A stretch of 64,000 bases of DNA from Sphingopyxis sp. (GCA_016793775.1 JAEULK010000092.1:62001-126000), one strand, 5' to 3'. Shown: positions 32,515 to 42,021, numbered from the stretch's first letter. Numbers and translations: made by a program. The notes: generated by a model not told the origin, from the sequence alone.

Positions 32515-32610
32515 CTATCGACAACGCATGGGGGAGGGATCGGTGCCGCTAGGCGTTGCCGCACCGAAGGGCAAGCCGCGCTTTCCCCGTCGCCAGCCAT
32601 AGGATGATTT

Positions 32611-33855
32611 GTGACCGCTTCGCGTACCATCTTCTTCATCGTCGCGACCATCTTCATCGACGCGATCGGTTTCGGCATCATCATGCCGGTGCTGCCCGAC
32701 CTGGTGATGGAGATCGGCCGCACCGACCTGGCGAGCGCGATGGGCATCGCCACTGCGATCGGGCAGGTGATGGCGGTGGCGACCTTCATCGCGTCGCCCG
32801 TGCTGGGCAATCTGTCGGACCGGTTCGGGCGGCGGCGGGTGCTGCTGCTGTCGCTGGCGGGGCTGACCGCCGACTATATCCTGCTGACCGTCGTTCACAC
32901 CCTGCCCTGGCTGTTCCTCGCGCGCGCGCTGTCGGGCATTTTCGGGGGCAGCTTCGCCGCGGCGCAGGCGGCGATCGCCGACGTCACCAAGCCCGAGGAA
33001 CGCGCGCGCAATTTCGGCTTCGTCGGCGCGGCGTTCGGGGTCGGCTTCATCGCCGGGCCGGCGATCGGCGGTTTCCTGGGCGAGATCGGCCCGCGCGCGC
33101 CCTTCATGGCGGCGGCGGCGCTCGCCGCGGCGAACATGCTCTATGGCTTTTTCCTGTTTCCCGAGACGCTGGCGGCAGAGCGCCGCCGCGCCTTCGACTG
33201 GCGCCGCGCCAATCCGCTGGGCGCTTGGCAGACGATGCGCGGCCTGCCCGGCATGGGCGGGGTCGCGAGCGTGCTGGTGCTGTGGCAGATCGCCAGCCTC
33301 GTCTACCCGATGACGTGGAGCTTTTACTGCATCGCGCAGCTCGGCTGGTCGCCGAAGATGATCGGCGCCAGCCTTGCCGCGGTAGGCGTGATGATCGCGC
33401 TGGGGCAGGCCTTTGTCGTCGGTCCGATGGTGAAGCGCTTCGGCGAGCGCGACGCCGCGACGATCGGCATCGCCATCGCGGTGGCGGTCTATGTCGGCTA
33501 TGCCTTCGTCGATACGACGATCGGCGCCTTCCTGCTGCTCGTCCCCGTCGCCCTGCAGGCGCCGGTGCAGCCGTCGCTGATGGCGCTGATGTCGCGGCGG
33601 GCCACCCCCGAAACGCAGGGCGAGGTACAAGGGATTTCGGCAATGGCGATGGGGCTGGGCCAGATCGCCGCGCCGGGCCTGTTGATCGGGACCATGGCGT
33701 GGTTCACCGGCAGCGGGGCGCCGGTGCATTTCCCCGGCGCCGCCTTCCTCGTCGCCGCGATCTTCGGGCTGCTCGCGATCCTGATGCTCCGCCGCCTGCC
33801 GCGCGTCGCGCGCGGCGAAGCGAGCGATCAGATGCCGCCGTCGGTCACCGCATAG
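32611..33855 (+). CDS. TetA-like MFS efflux transporter (TCR/Tet family)
   Basis: A 414-aa twelve-helix transporter of the major facilitator superfamily. The first helix motif [16 protein letters not shown] and loop 2-3 motif [16 protein letters not shown] (motif A) are those of the TCR/Tet drug:H+ antiporter branch. Helix 5 motif [16 protein letters not shown] (motif C) marks antiporters. The substrate is not predictable, so this should not be read as tetracycline resistance. The start is GTG with AGGATG upstream. Its last 28 bp overlap the 3' end of the convergent MoCF gene. Confidence 0.88.
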   Translation: MTASRTIFFIVATIFIDAIGFGIIMPVLPDLVMEIGRTDLASAMGIATAIGQVMAVATFIASPVLGNLSDRFGRRRVLLLSLAGLTADYILLTVVHTLPWLFLARALSGIFGGSFAAAQAAIADVTKPEERARNFGFVGAAFGVGFIAGPAIGGFLGEIGPRAPFMAAAALAAANMLYGFFLFPETLAAERRRAFDWRRANPLGAWQTMRGLPGMGGVASVLVLWQIASLVYPMTWSFYCIAQLGWSPKMIGASLAAVGVMIALGQAFVVGPMVKRFGERDAATIGIAIAVAVYVGYAFVDTTIGAFLLLVPVALQAPVQPSLMALMSRRATPETQGEVQGISAMAMGLGQIAAPGLLIGTMAWFTGSGAPVHFPGAAFLVAAIFGLLAILMLRRLPRVARGEASDQMPPSVTA

Positions 33856-34589
33856 CCCGCGGCTTCGAGGCCCGCGGCCACCTGCGCGACGCACGCCGCG
33901 ACGCTGGCCGCGTCGGTCGAGCGGATGACGAAATTGGCGCCGACCTTGCCGTCGCGAAAGAAGGGATAGCTGCCGATCGCGACGCCGAGGTGGTCTTTTT
34001 CGCCTTGGCGCAGCAGGTCCGCGACCTCGCTTTCGGGGGCCCAGGACCCGATGGTATGCGCGACGAGCGGCGCGCCGCCCTCGAGCGCGCCGGTCAGTGC
34101 GTCGAGCATGCCCGCGGTGATATGCGGCACGCCGGCCATCACGAACAGATTGCCGATGCGGATGCCGGGCGCGCCCGACATGCGGTTGGGGATCAGTTCG
34201 GCGCCGTCGGGGGTGCGCGCCATGCGCAGCCGCGCCTCGGTCAGCTCGATACCGCGCCCGGTATAATAGCGTTCGAGGATCGCGCGCGCGTCGGGATGAA
34301 TGATGACGCCGACGCCGAGCGCCTTCGCGACCGCGTCGACGGTGATGTCGTCGTGCGTCGGGCCGATGCCGCCGGTGGTGAAGACATAGTCGTAGCGGGC
34401 GCGGATCGCGTTCAGCGCAGCGACGATCTCGTCCTCGACGTCGGGGACGATGCGCACTTCGCGCAGGCGAATCCCCTGCACGTCGAGCCAGGTCGCGATT
34501 TGCGACACATTCTTGTCCTGCGTGCGGCCCGAGAGGATTTCATCGCCGATCACCAATACGGCGGCGGTCCAGATGCGTTCGTCGCTCAT
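33828..34589 (-). CDS. MoCF-domain (molybdopterin-binding, CinA-like) protein
   Basis: A 253-aa protein with the MoCF/CinA N-terminal fold: AAVLVIGDEILSGRTQDKN, then YVFTTGGIGPTHDDITVDAV, and RIGNLFVMAGVPHITAGM. These match the stand-alone competence/damage-inducible CinA N-terminal group, not MoaB or MogA, and there is no CinA C-terminal amidase domain. Members bind nucleotide-like ligands and some are ADP-ribose pyrophosphatases; activity here is unproven. The 3' end overlaps the TetA-like gene by 28 bp on the opposite strand. Confidence 0.85.
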   Translation of the reverse strand: MSDERIWTAAVLVIGDEILSGRTQDKNVSQIATWLDVQGIRLREVRIVPDVEDEIVAALNAIRARYDYVFTTGGIGPTHDDITVDAVAKALGVGVIIHPDARAILERYYTGRGIELTEARLRMARTPDGAELIPNRMSGAPGIRIGNLFVMAGVPHITAGMLDALTGALEGGAPLVAHTIGSWAPESEVADLLRQGEKDHLGVAIGSYPFFRDGKVGANFVIRSTDAASVAACVAQVAAGLEAAGYAVTDGGI

Positions 34590-34693
34590 CGCTTTGCCTT
34601 ACCCGGCTGGCATGACAAAACAAGTCCGGGTGGACCGATGGCAATGTTCCCCTTATGTTCCGACCATCGATTCGCGATCACAGGAGAGACATC

Positions 34694-35335
34694 ATGGCCG
34701 ACGAGCTGATTTTCTACACCAATCCGATGTCGCGTGGGCAGATCGTACGCTGGATGCTCGAGGAGGTCGGCGCGCCCTATGAGACGCGCATCATGGACTA
34801 TGGCACGACGATGAAGGACGACGCCTATCTGGCGATCAACCCGATGGGCAAGGTTCCGGCGGTGGTCCACGACGGCCAAGTGGTGACCGAATGCGCCGCG
34901 ATCTGCGCCTATCTGGCCGACGCCTTCCCGGCCGCAGGCCTCGCGCCCGATGCCGATGCGCGCGCCGATTATTATCGCTGGATGTTCTTTGCCGCCGGGC
35001 CAGTCGAACAGGCGATCACCGCCAAGCATTTCGGGATCGAGCCCGACGCCGACCAGCAGCGGATGGCGGGCTTCGGGTCGCTGGAGATGGCGCTCGATGC
35101 GCTTGAGACCGCCGTCGCGGGCAAAAGATTTGTCGCGGGCGACACATTCACCGCGGCCGACGTCTATGTCGGCAGCCAGATCGACTGGGGGCTGCAATTC
35201 GGGACGATCCCGAGCCGTCCGGCCTTCGAGGCCTATGCCGCGGGGCTGCGCGAGCGCGCAGGCTACAAGCGCGCAAAGGAAATCGACAATGGCCTGATCG
35301 CGGAGATGCAGGCGCCCGGGACCGCGCCCGTCTAG
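34694..35335 (+). CDS. Glutathione S-transferase family protein
   Basis: A 213-aa GST. The thioredoxin-like N-domain (residues 1-78) contains FYTNPMSRGQIVRWMLEE with Ser/Tyr-type active-site region and the cis-Pro motif NPMGKVPAVV, followed by TECAAICAYLADAFP for glutathione binding. The helical C-domain contains FVAGDTFTAADVYVGSQ (N-capping box). The ATG at 34694 follows CAGGAGAGAC. The substrate is unknown. Ends four bases into the convergent DUF2785 gene. Confidence 0.9.
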   Translation: MADELIFYTNPMSRGQIVRWMLEEVGAPYETRIMDYGTTMKDDAYLAINPMGKVPAVVHDGQVVTECAAICAYLADAFPAAGLAPDADARADYYRWMFFAAGPVEQAITAKHFGIEPDADQQRMAGFGSLEMALDALETAVAGKRFVAGDTFTAADVYVGSQIDWGLQFGTIPSRPAFEAYAAGLRERAGYKRAKEIDNGLIAEMQAPGTAPV

Positions 35336-36243
35336 GGCAAGGCCTCGATCAACCCGAGCGCGAGCGGGGCAAGGCGGCGAACCTGCGGATCCTGCGATTC
35401 GGAGGCAGCGACGTAGATCGCCTGGGCAAAGGCGGTGCTGTTGTGCGCCGCCGCCAGCTTTTCGTCGCTGCCATCGGGCGCCTGCCAGCGCAGCGCGGCG
35501 TCGGGGTGAAGCGTGCGGAACCATGCCGCCCGGGCCGCATCGTCGATGTCGGTCCGTTTGGCGAGGAAGAGGATGGGCCGCCCCAGCCGCCCGGCCTCGC
35601 CCTGGTGATAATGATGATGATCGACGGGGGCGATCTGAACGCCAAGCGCGGCGAGCATCGGATCGACGTCGGCGCGCGCGAGCCGCGGGTTGAGCGCAAG
35701 TTGCAGCATCAGGTCGGCGCCATGCGCGACCCCGTGCCGCCAGCCTTCGCCGGCAACGAAACCGCTATGATCGGCGATGCCGCGCATATAGGTCGCCGAT
35801 AGCTGCGCGAGCGCATGGCATTCGGCATCGGTCAGGAAAGCCGCGATACGATCGGCCCGTGCCACTTCGGACAGCGCGAGCGCCGCGACGGGCTTGCGGA
35901 AACCCACCGCGTCGTCGGGCGCCGCGAGCGGCGCGGACAGGCGCTGCATCGCGTGACGCATCGGTTCCGGCGACAGAAGCTTGCCCCGCAATCCTTCGGA
36001 CCAGAGCGCGAACGCGCCTTCGTCGCGACGGACGGGGTCAGGGTCGCCGAGGCAGGCGATCAGATCGTCGATCCTGGCTTCGTCCGCCTTCGAGAAGACC
36101 GCAGCGGCGAGCGCTTTCCGGCTGTCAGGATCGGCGGCGACGGCGATCTCGCAGGCACCGGCCTCCTGTGCCAGCATCGCCTGCGGTGCCGCGAGCGGCA
36201 AGGCCGCCGCCAGGAACCGCGCCTTCATCCCCGTAGCGCCCAT
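35332..36243 (-). CDS. DUF2785-domain exported protein
   Basis: A 303-aa protein with a signal peptide (MKARFLAAALPLAAPQAMLAQ when read from the second ATG). The mature part is alpha-helical and contains the DUF2785 signature GEGWRHGVAHGADLMLQLAL at about residues 165-185, and two His-rich stretches (PVDHHHYHQ). Function unknown; the histidines could bind metal, which is only a suggestion. Two starts are possible (36243 and 36228); neither has a clear ribosome binding site, and the second gives the cleaner signal peptide. The upstream hairpin belongs to the Bax-inhibitor gene. Confidence 0.72.
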   Translation of the reverse strand: MGATGMKARFLAAALPLAAPQAMLAQEAGACEIAVAADPDSRKALAAAVFSKADEARIDDLIACLGDPDPVRRDEGAFALWSEGLRGKLLSPEPMRHAMQRLSAPLAAPDDAVGFRKPVAALALSEVARADRIAAFLTDAECHALAQLSATYMRGIADHSGFVAGEGWRHGVAHGADLMLQLALNPRLARADVDPMLAALGVQIAPVDHHHYHQGEAGRLGRPILFLAKRTDIDDAARAAWFRTLHPDAALRWQAPDGSDEKLAAAHNSTAFAQAIYVAASESQDPQVRRLAPLALGLIEALP

Positions 36244-36245
36244 AG

Positions 36246-36276
36246 AAAAAGCCCGGCGAATCGCTTCGCCGGGCTT
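36246..36276 (-). terminator. Rho-independent terminator after the Bax-inhibitor gene
   Basis: A 12-bp perfect stem (36249-36260 with 36265-36276, loop TCGC) read on the minus strand as AAGCCCGGCGAA-GCGA-TTCGCCGGGCTT is followed by a T-tract (complement of A36246-A36250). It ends 3 bp before the start of the DUF2785 gene. Confidence 0.88.
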
Positions 36277-36302
36277 CCCTTATGCCTTGTTCGTCCGTCA
36301 GC

Positions 36303-37034
36303 TTATTCGCGGCTGCCCAAGAGGTTGAGCAGAAAGGTGAACATGTTGACGAAGTCGAGGTAGAGCGTCAGCGCGCCCATCACCACCGACTTGCCGACGA
36401 AATCCGTCCCACGCACATAGAAGTACATGCTCTTGATCTTCTGCGTGTCATAGGCGGTGAGGCCTGCGAAGATCAGCACGCCGATGACGCTGATCGCCAG
36501 GGTCAGCGCGCCCGACTTGAAGATGAACGCATTGAGCAACATCGCGATCAGGATGCCGACGACGCCCATGATCAGGAAGGTGCCGAAGCCCGACAGATCC
36601 TTTTTGGTCGTGTAGCCGTAGAGGCTGAGGCCGACGAAGGCCGCGGCGGTCGCAAAGAAGGTCTGCGCAATCGAAGCGTCGGTAAAGCGCAGGAAGATTG
36701 TCGACATCGACAAACCCATCACCGCAGCGAAGGTCCAGAACAGTGCCTGTGCCGCCGTCGTCGACAGCTTGTTGATGCCGAAGCTCAATACCATGATAAA
36801 CGCCAGCGGCGCCAACGCGACCACCCACATCAGCGGGCTGCCGATCAGCGACTGGGTGAAACCGCTGTTGAAGGCGAGCAGCGCGACGATGCCGGTCAGC
36901 AGCACGCCCGAGCCCATATAGTTATAAACCGACAGCATGTACGACCGCAGGCCGGCATCGACGGCCTGGTCCGTTGCAGTCGCTGCGGCGCCAAAACCGG
37001 AAGCCGCCATATTGGGGTCGTTCCAATTAGCCAT
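36303..37034 (-). CDS. Bax inhibitor-1/YccA family membrane protein
   Basis: A 243-aa inner-membrane protein with seven hydrophobic segments (GVLLTGIVALLAFNSG, WVVALAPLAFIMVLSF, AQALFWTFAAVMGLSM and others) and the family ending TLYLDFVNMFTFLLNLLG. Members such as YccA and YbhL are pH-dependent calcium leak channels or FtsH modulators. The GGAGA sequence upstream is only 1 nt from an ATG at 37040 but has a good spacing to the ATG at 37034 (MANWNDPNM), which I choose. Monocistronic with a strong terminator. Confidence 0.9.
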   Translation of the reverse strand: MANWNDPNMAASGFGAAATATDQAVDAGLRSYMLSVYNYMGSGVLLTGIVALLAFNSGFTQSLIGSPLMWVVALAPLAFIMVLSFGINKLSTTAAQALFWTFAAVMGLSMSTIFLRFTDASIAQTFFATAAAFVGLSLYGYTTKKDLSGFGTFLIMGVVGILIAMLLNAFIFKSGALTLAISVIGVLIFAGLTAYDTQKIKSMYFYVRGTDFVGKSVVMGALTLYLDFVNMFTFLLNLLGSRE

Positions 37035-37196
37035 TGTCATTCTCCATCACCGGCCAGCCCATACCGACCGTAGGTGGCAATATCGTGATTTTTCCCCTCG
37101 CTTTCAAGCGAAACCGGACAAAGCGCGCGCGGACGTCCCAAGACAGGGCAAAAGGCGGCTGGTTTCCCTGCCCCGCTCGCCTATGCTGGCGGCGTC

Positions 37197-37814
37197 ATGT
37201 CGACCCACCGCCTGTTCGTCGCGCTGCGCCCGCCGCACCCGGTTCGCGCCGCGCTGATCGCCGCGATGCACGGCATTTCGGGCGTTCGCTGGCAGGACGA
37301 CGACCAGCTGCACCTGACGCTGCGTTTCATCGGCGAGGTCGACCGGCACCGTGCCGAGGACATCGCCGCGGCGCTCGGGGCGCTGCACGCTTCGGCGGTG
37401 ACCGCGCGCATCGCAGGGGTCGACCTGTTCGAGCATCAGGAGCGCCCGCACATGATCTGGGCCGGGGTCGAACCGCACGAGCCGATCGCGGCGCTGCACC
37501 GCAAGGTCGACCAGCTGCTCGCGCGCGTCGGCATCGCGCCCGAAACGCGCGCCTTCGTCCCGCATATCACGCTGGCGCGCCTCAACCGCGGTTCGGGGCC
37601 GGTGGCGCCGTTCCTGGCGCTGCACAGCGATCTGTCGAGCCCGCCCTTCAGCTTTGGCCATGCCACCCTCTACGAAAGCGAGATGGGGCATGGCGGCTCG
37701 CGCTATCACGCCGTGGCGCGCTACCCGCTCGATCCCGCCGTTTCGGCGACCAGCGCCGCCGCGACCGCGCCGACATCGTCCCAGGTTTCGGCAAAGCCGT
37801 CGTCGGCGCCATAA
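37197..37814 (+). CDS. thpR: RNA 2',3'-cyclic phosphodiesterase (2H family)
   Basis: A 205-aa 2H phosphoesterase with the two HxTx motifs: HLTL at H39-L42 and HITL near residue 122, and the N-terminal RLFVALRPP typical of ThpR (LigT). The enzyme opens 2',3'-cyclic phosphates on RNA. The final 30 residues (SATSAAATAPTSSQVSAKP) are low-complexity and read from DNA that also encodes the end of the convergent phosphatase; the two genes overlap by 94 bp. Confidence 0.88.
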   Translation: MSTHRLFVALRPPHPVRAALIAAMHGISGVRWQDDDQLHLTLRFIGEVDRHRAEDIAAALGALHASAVTARIAGVDLFEHQERPHMIWAGVEPHEPIAALHRKVDQLLARVGIAPETRAFVPHITLARLNRGSGPVAPFLALHSDLSSPPFSFGHATLYESEMGHGGSRYHAVARYPLDPAVSATSAAATAPTSSQVSAKPSSAP

Positions 37815-38209
37815 TAGGGATCGGTGACGCCCTGCCCCGCGCGGCCGGGCACGAGGTCGAGCATCAGCTTCAGCTCCGCGGTCGCATCCGCGGGCCGCAG
37901 CGCAAGGGCATCGCGCAGATTCTGCGCGTCGGCGGCGAGGATCAGGTCGAAGTCATGGAAGTCGCTGCGGCGAAGCTGGCGCGCGCGGAGGTGCGAGATA
38001 TCGACTCCATGCCGCCGCGCCTCCGCCTGCGCGCGGCGGTCGGGCGGATGACCGGCATGCCAGTCGCCGGTGCCCGCCGAATCGAGCGTCGCGGCGATGC
38101 CCGCGTCGGCGAAGGCCGCGCGCGCGGCGGCTTCCGCGAGCGGCGAACGGCAGATGTTGCCGAGGCAAAGGAAGAGGATGGCGGGGGGATTTTGTCTATC
38201 TTCGCGCAT
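37721..38209 (-). CDS. Low-molecular-weight protein-tyrosine phosphatase
   Basis: A 162-aa LMW-PTP. The P-loop CLGNICRS places nucleophile Cys15 and Arg21 at the N-terminus, and the general-acid motif DPYYG lies in VTDPYYGADDGFAE near residue 135. Such enzymes act on arginine or tyrosine phosphates, often in capsule control. A TTG at 38224 could add five residues; the ATG at 38209 is preferred. The 3' end overlaps thpR by 94 bp antisense. Confidence 0.9.
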   Translation of the reverse strand: MREDRQNPPAILFLCLGNICRSPLAEAAARAAFADAGIAATLDSAGTGDWHAGHPPDRRAQAEARRHGVDISHLRARQLRRSDFHDFDLILAADAQNLRDALALRPADATAELKLMLDLVPGRAGQGVTDPYYGADDGFAETWDDVGAVAAALVAETAGSSG

Positions 38210-38318
38210 ATCGCCTATCTTCAAAGGGCAAAGTTGAACCGACTTTCAACTTGCGCCAATGGCCCGCTCTGCTAGCCATGACGCCAACAAGATAATGGGT
38301 CAGGGAGAGGGTTGCCAG

Positions 38319-39899
38319 ATGGCCGATACCGCAAGCGAGACGTCCGTGGCGCCCGAGCCGAAGGCGACGGGGTACAGCTGGTATGTGCTCGCGGTGCTGG
38401 TCGTCGTCTATATCCTGAACTTCATCGACCGGCAGATCCTGAGCATCCTCGCGGTCGACATCAAGGCCGACCTGGGGCTGAAGGACGGCGACATGGGCTT
38501 TCTCGGCGGCGCCGCCTTTGCTGTCTTTTACGCGCTCTTCGGTATCCCGCTCGGGCGGCTCGCCGATAATTGGAACCGGGTGAAACTGCTGTCGATCGGC
38601 CTGACCCTGTGGTCGGCGATGACCGCGGCGTCGGGCTTCGCCTATAACCAGCTCACCCTGACGCTGGCGCGGATGGGGGTGGGCGTCGGCGAAGCGACCG
38701 CGAGCCCGACCGCCTATTCGCTGATCTCCGACTATTTTCCCAAGCGGCAGAAAGCAACCGCGCTCGCCATCTATTCGTCGGGGCTGTATCTGGGCGGCGG
38801 CGTGTCGCTGTTCATCGGTGCGCTGATCGTCGAGAGCTGGACACGGGCCTATCCCGCCGGCGGACCGCTGGGGCTGGTCGGCTGGCAAGCGGCGTTTCTC
38901 GCGGTCGGGCTTCCCGGGCTGCTGCTGGCGCTGTGGGTCGCCAGCCTGCGCGAACCGGTGCGCGGCGCGATGGATGGCGCCGCCGCGACAAATGTGCCGA
39001 CGCCTTTCCGCGCGTTCGCCAGAGACCTGTCGATGATCGTCCCGCCGCTGACCTTGTGGGGCGCGTGGAAGCGCGGCCCCGCGGCGCTGGCGATCAACAT
39101 CGGTTTCGCCCTCGCCGTGAGCGCCTTTGCCTGGTCGATGATCGAGCTGACCGACAATCTGCCGCAATGGTCGGCGGTCGCGCTCGGCTATTACGCCGTC
39201 TTTTCATGGGCCTGCACGCTGCGTGCACATGATCCCGCGACCTTCCGGCTGATCTGGGGTACCCCCGCCTTCATCTGCACGACATTGGGCTATGGGCTCG
39301 TCAGCCTCGCGGCCTATGCGCTCGCCTTCTGGTCGGCGCCCTATGCCGAGCTGGTGCTGGGCATTCCCAAGCAGGAGCTGGCGTTCGTGCTGGGCGCCAA
39401 TGGCGCGGTCAGCGGCTTTTTGGGCGTCATCGCCGGCGGCCGGTTGGCCGATGCGCTGCGGGCGCGGAACCCGGCGGGGCGCATCCTGATGATCATATTT
39501 GGCGTCGTCGCGCCGGTGGTGCCGATCTGGATCGGCTATACGACCCCCGATCCGACGCTGTTCTATGTCATGAATTTCCTGGCCGGCGCGTTCGGCGCGG
39601 CGGCGCTGGGCGCCGCGGCGGCGACGACGCAGGATCTGGTGCTACCGCGGATGCGCGGCACGGCAACCGCCGCCTTCTTCCTCGGCACGACGCTCGTCGG
39701 CCTGTCGTTCGGGCCCTATATGGTCGGCCAGATTTCCGATCTGGCGGGTATGATGGTGGACGGCAAGCCGGTGGGCGATCTGCGTACCGGCATATTGTCG
39801 CTGATCGGCGTCGCGCCGGTCGCGCTCGCGCTACTGATCTACGCCTATCGCGCCGTGCCGCAGGCCGAGGCGACGATCGAGGAACGGGCGCGGATTTAG
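38319..39899 (+). CDS. Spinster-like MFS transporter
   Basis: A 526-aa twelve-helix transporter. LNFIDRQILSILAVDIKADL in helix 1 and loop 2-3 motif GIPLGRLADNWNRVKLLS identify the spinster branch of the major facilitator superfamily. A larger-than-usual central region (about 220-300) contains an extra hydrophobic stretch. Substrate unknown. The ATG at 38319 has GGGAGAGG upstream; the in-frame ATG at 38259 has none. Confidence 0.87.
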   Translation: MADTASETSVAPEPKATGYSWYVLAVLVVVYILNFIDRQILSILAVDIKADLGLKDGDMGFLGGAAFAVFYALFGIPLGRLADNWNRVKLLSIGLTLWSAMTAASGFAYNQLTLTLARMGVGVGEATASPTAYSLISDYFPKRQKATALAIYSSGLYLGGGVSLFIGALIVESWTRAYPAGGPLGLVGWQAAFLAVGLPGLLLALWVASLREPVRGAMDGAAATNVPTPFRAFARDLSMIVPPLTLWGAWKRGPAALAINIGFALAVSAFAWSMIELTDNLPQWSAVALGYYAVFSWACTLRAHDPATFRLIWGTPAFICTTLGYGLVSLAAYALAFWSAPYAELVLGIPKQELAFVLGANGAVSGFLGVIAGGRLADALRARNPAGRILMIIFGVVAPVVPIWIGYTTPDPTLFYVMNFLAGAFGAAALGAAAATTQDLVLPRMRGTATAAFFLGTTLVGLSFGPYMVGQISDLAGMMVDGKPVGDLRTGILSLIGVAPVALALLIYAYRAVPQAEATIEERARI

Positions 39900-39903
39900 G
39901 CCC

Positions 39904-39933
39904 CCAATCCTCTCCGCGAGCCGGGCGGATTGG
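39904..39933. terminator. Hairpin between convergent MFS and sodC genes
   Basis: CCAATCC (39904-39910) pairs with GGATTGG (39927-39933) around a G+C-rich centre. No T-tract on either side, so terminator function is only probable. Confidence 0.35.
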
Positions 39934-39935
39934 AA

Positions 39936-40511
39936 TCAGCCAGCCTTCGGCGCGATGACGCCGCAGACCAGGCGGTCGCCGCTGTTGCCGCTGGGGTCGG
40001 TCTTGTAATCGTCAGGCTTGGCGTGGATCACGAAGGCCGCGCCGTCGGCATCGAGCAGTCCGCCCTCACCCGACAGGCGCGTCCCGACCAGCCGCAGCGT
40101 CGCGCGGCCGATCATGTCGGGTTCGATCACCAGGTTCGGCATGTCACCATGATGCGCGCCCGTCGGATTGTCGCGGCCGTGCTGGACGTTCGTCGGGTTC
40201 CAGTGCGGGCCGGCGGTGGTATATTTGGGTCCGTCGCACTGCCCGACCGTGTGGACATGCATGCCATAGGTGCCCGCGGCGAAACCGCGCGCGACGAGTT
40301 CGAGGCGCAGGCCGTCGGTGTCGCGGTAGATGTCGAGGCGGCCGCGATCGGCGCCGCGCGCGTCGAACAGCTGGGCGCTGGCCTCTGGCACGGGCAGGTT
40401 CGACACGGGATCCTTTTTCTTGCCCAGCGTGTCGCAGCCGCCCAGCGCGAGCGCCGACAGCGCGAGAGCGCCGACAGCGAGATTATGGCCCATGGTCGAA
40501 CGCATCGTCAT
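39936..40511 (-). CDS. sodC: Lipoprotein Cu/Zn superoxide dismutase
   Basis: A 191-aa lipoprotein SOD. Lipobox LGGC with Cys26 follows a hydrophobic leader, then the beta-barrel with copper/zinc ligands visible: MHVHTVGQC (copper His pair), AGPHWNPTNVQHG and AHHGDMPNL (bridging His and zinc ligands), and FVIHAKPDDY (copper His). Cys pair for the disulfide lies in GQCDG and RLVCGV. Outer-membrane anchored via LolA, it removes periplasmic superoxide. GGGAG precedes the ATG with a 7-nt spacer. Confidence 0.93.
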   Translation of the reverse strand: MTMRSTMGHNLAVGALALSALALGGCDTLGKKKDPVSNLPVPEASAQLFDARGADRGRLDIYRDTDGLRLELVARGFAAGTYGMHVHTVGQCDGPKYTTAGPHWNPTNVQHGRDNPTGAHHGDMPNLVIEPDMIGRATLRLVGTRLSGEGGLLDADGAAFVIHAKPDDYKTDPSGNSGDRLVCGVIAPKAG

Positions 40512-40589
40512 TCATTTGCTCCCGGGAAAGATCGTCGGACTCGCAATGCAGCGGCGGCGGATTTCGTTCCATCCACCGCCAGGATGACG

Positions 40590-41900
40590 CTATTCGCCGC
40601 GCGTGCCAATGGCAATGTGGCGGAAACCGTGGCGGGCCACTTCATCGCGGCGATAGATGTTACGCAGGTCGACGAGCAATTTGTCGGTCATGCCCGCGCC
40701 GAGCCGCGCCAGGTCGAGCGCGCGGAAGGCATCCCATTCGGTGACGATCGCGACCGCGTCGGCGCCGGCGGCGGCGGCATAGGCGCTGTCCTTCATCTCG
40801 ACGTCGGGCATCAGCGGCGCCGCGATCGCCATGCCCTCGGGGTCATAGGCGGTAACGCGCGCGCCGGCGTCGATCAGCGTCTGGACGATCGCGAGGCTGG
40901 GCGAATCGCGCATGTCGTCGGTGTTCGGTTTGAAGGTCAGGCCGAGCAAAGCGACGGTCTTGCCGCGCGCATTGCCGCCGAGCGCGGTCACGATCTTGCG
41001 GCCCATCGCGCGCTTGCGCAGATCATTGGCCTGCACCGTCGCCTCGACCAACCGCAGCGGCACGTCATTGTCCTGCGCGGTCTTGAGCAGCGCGAGCGTG
41101 TCCTTGGGAAAGCAGCTGCCGCCATAGCCGGGGCCAGCGTGGAGGAATTTGGCGCCGATGCGATTGTCGAGGCCGATGCCGCGCGCGACGTCCTGCACCT
41201 CGGCCCCCACGGCTTCGCACAGGTCGGCGATTTCGTTGATGAAGGTGATCTTGGTCGCAAGAAAGGCGTTGGCGGCATATTTGATCATTTCCGCGGTGCG
41301 GCGGCGCGTGATCAGGATCGGCGCTTCGTTGAGGAACAGCGGGCGATAGACTTCGCGCAGCACCGCCTCGCCGCGGACATCCTCGGCGCCGATGACGATG
41401 CGGTCGGGGCGCTTGAAGTCGCCGATCGCCGCGCCCTCGCGCAGGAATTCGGGGTTCGATGCGACGCTGTGCGCCCGACCCGGCGCGCCTTCGCGCAGGA
41501 TGCGCTCGACCTCGTCCCCCGTGCCGACGGGCACGGTCGATTTGGTGACGATGACGCAGTCGTGAGACAGGGTGGCCGCCAGTTCCTCGGCGGCGCCGAA
41601 CACATAGGAAAGATCGGCATGGCCGTCGCCGCGGCGCGACGGGGTGCCGACCGCGATGAACACCGCATCGGCGCCGGCGACCGCCGGGGCGAGTTCAGTG
41701 GTGAAGGACAGCCGGCCGGCGGCGACATTCGCGGCGACGAGCGAGTCCAGGCCCGGTTCGTAGATCGGCATGCGCCCCGCATGGAGCGCGTCGATCTTCG
41801 ACGAATCCTTGTCGACGCACACCACGTCATGGCCGAAATCGGAAAAGCAGGCACCCGAAACCAGGCCGACATAGCCCGTTCCGATCATGGCGATTTTCAT
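40590..41900 (-). CDS. ugd: UDP-glucose 6-dehydrogenase
   Basis: A 436-aa NAD-dependent two-step oxidoreductase that converts UDP-glucose to UDP-glucuronate for surface glycans. Rossmann motif MIGTGYVGLVSG at the N-terminus, IAVGTPSRRGDGHADLSYV, STVPVGTGDEV, NPEFLREGAAIGDF and the catalytic Cys in GPGYGGSCFPKDTLAL are all intact; C-terminal NAD-domain residues LGLTFKPNTDDMRDSPS match. GDP-mannose dehydrogenases are similar, but these motif sequences fit Ugd better. No glycan genes are adjacent. Confidence 0.93.
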   Translation of the reverse strand: MKIAMIGTGYVGLVSGACFSDFGHDVVCVDKDSSKIDALHAGRMPIYEPGLDSLVAANVAAGRLSFTTELAPAVAGADAVFIAVGTPSRRGDGHADLSYVFGAAEELAATLSHDCVIVTKSTVPVGTGDEVERILREGAPGRAHSVASNPEFLREGAAIGDFKRPDRIVIGAEDVRGEAVLREVYRPLFLNEAPILITRRRTAEMIKYAANAFLATKITFINEIADLCEAVGAEVQDVARGIGLDNRIGAKFLHAGPGYGGSCFPKDTLALLKTAQDNDVPLRLVEATVQANDLRKRAMGRKIVTALGGNARGKTVALLGLTFKPNTDDMRDSPSLAIVQTLIDAGARVTAYDPEGMAIAAPLMPDVEMKDSAYAAAAGADAVAIVTEWDAFRALDLARLGAGMTDKLLVDLRNIYRRDEVARHGFRHIAIGTRGE

Positions 41901-42021
41901 GGCTCACCCTTTGTTTGTGGAGGCGGCGCGTCTTTAGGGCCAATGGCAGGAAAGGAAAAGCGGTCAATGTCGGTGATGGGTATCGATGGCTGTTTGGGAT
42001 AGAGAGCGGGCTTTCAAATCT

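Noticed and set aside
32611-33855. Tetracycline-resistance gene
   Set aside because: Family-level motifs only show a TCR/Tet-type MFS transporter; substrate cannot be inferred, and the gene sits in a housekeeping context.
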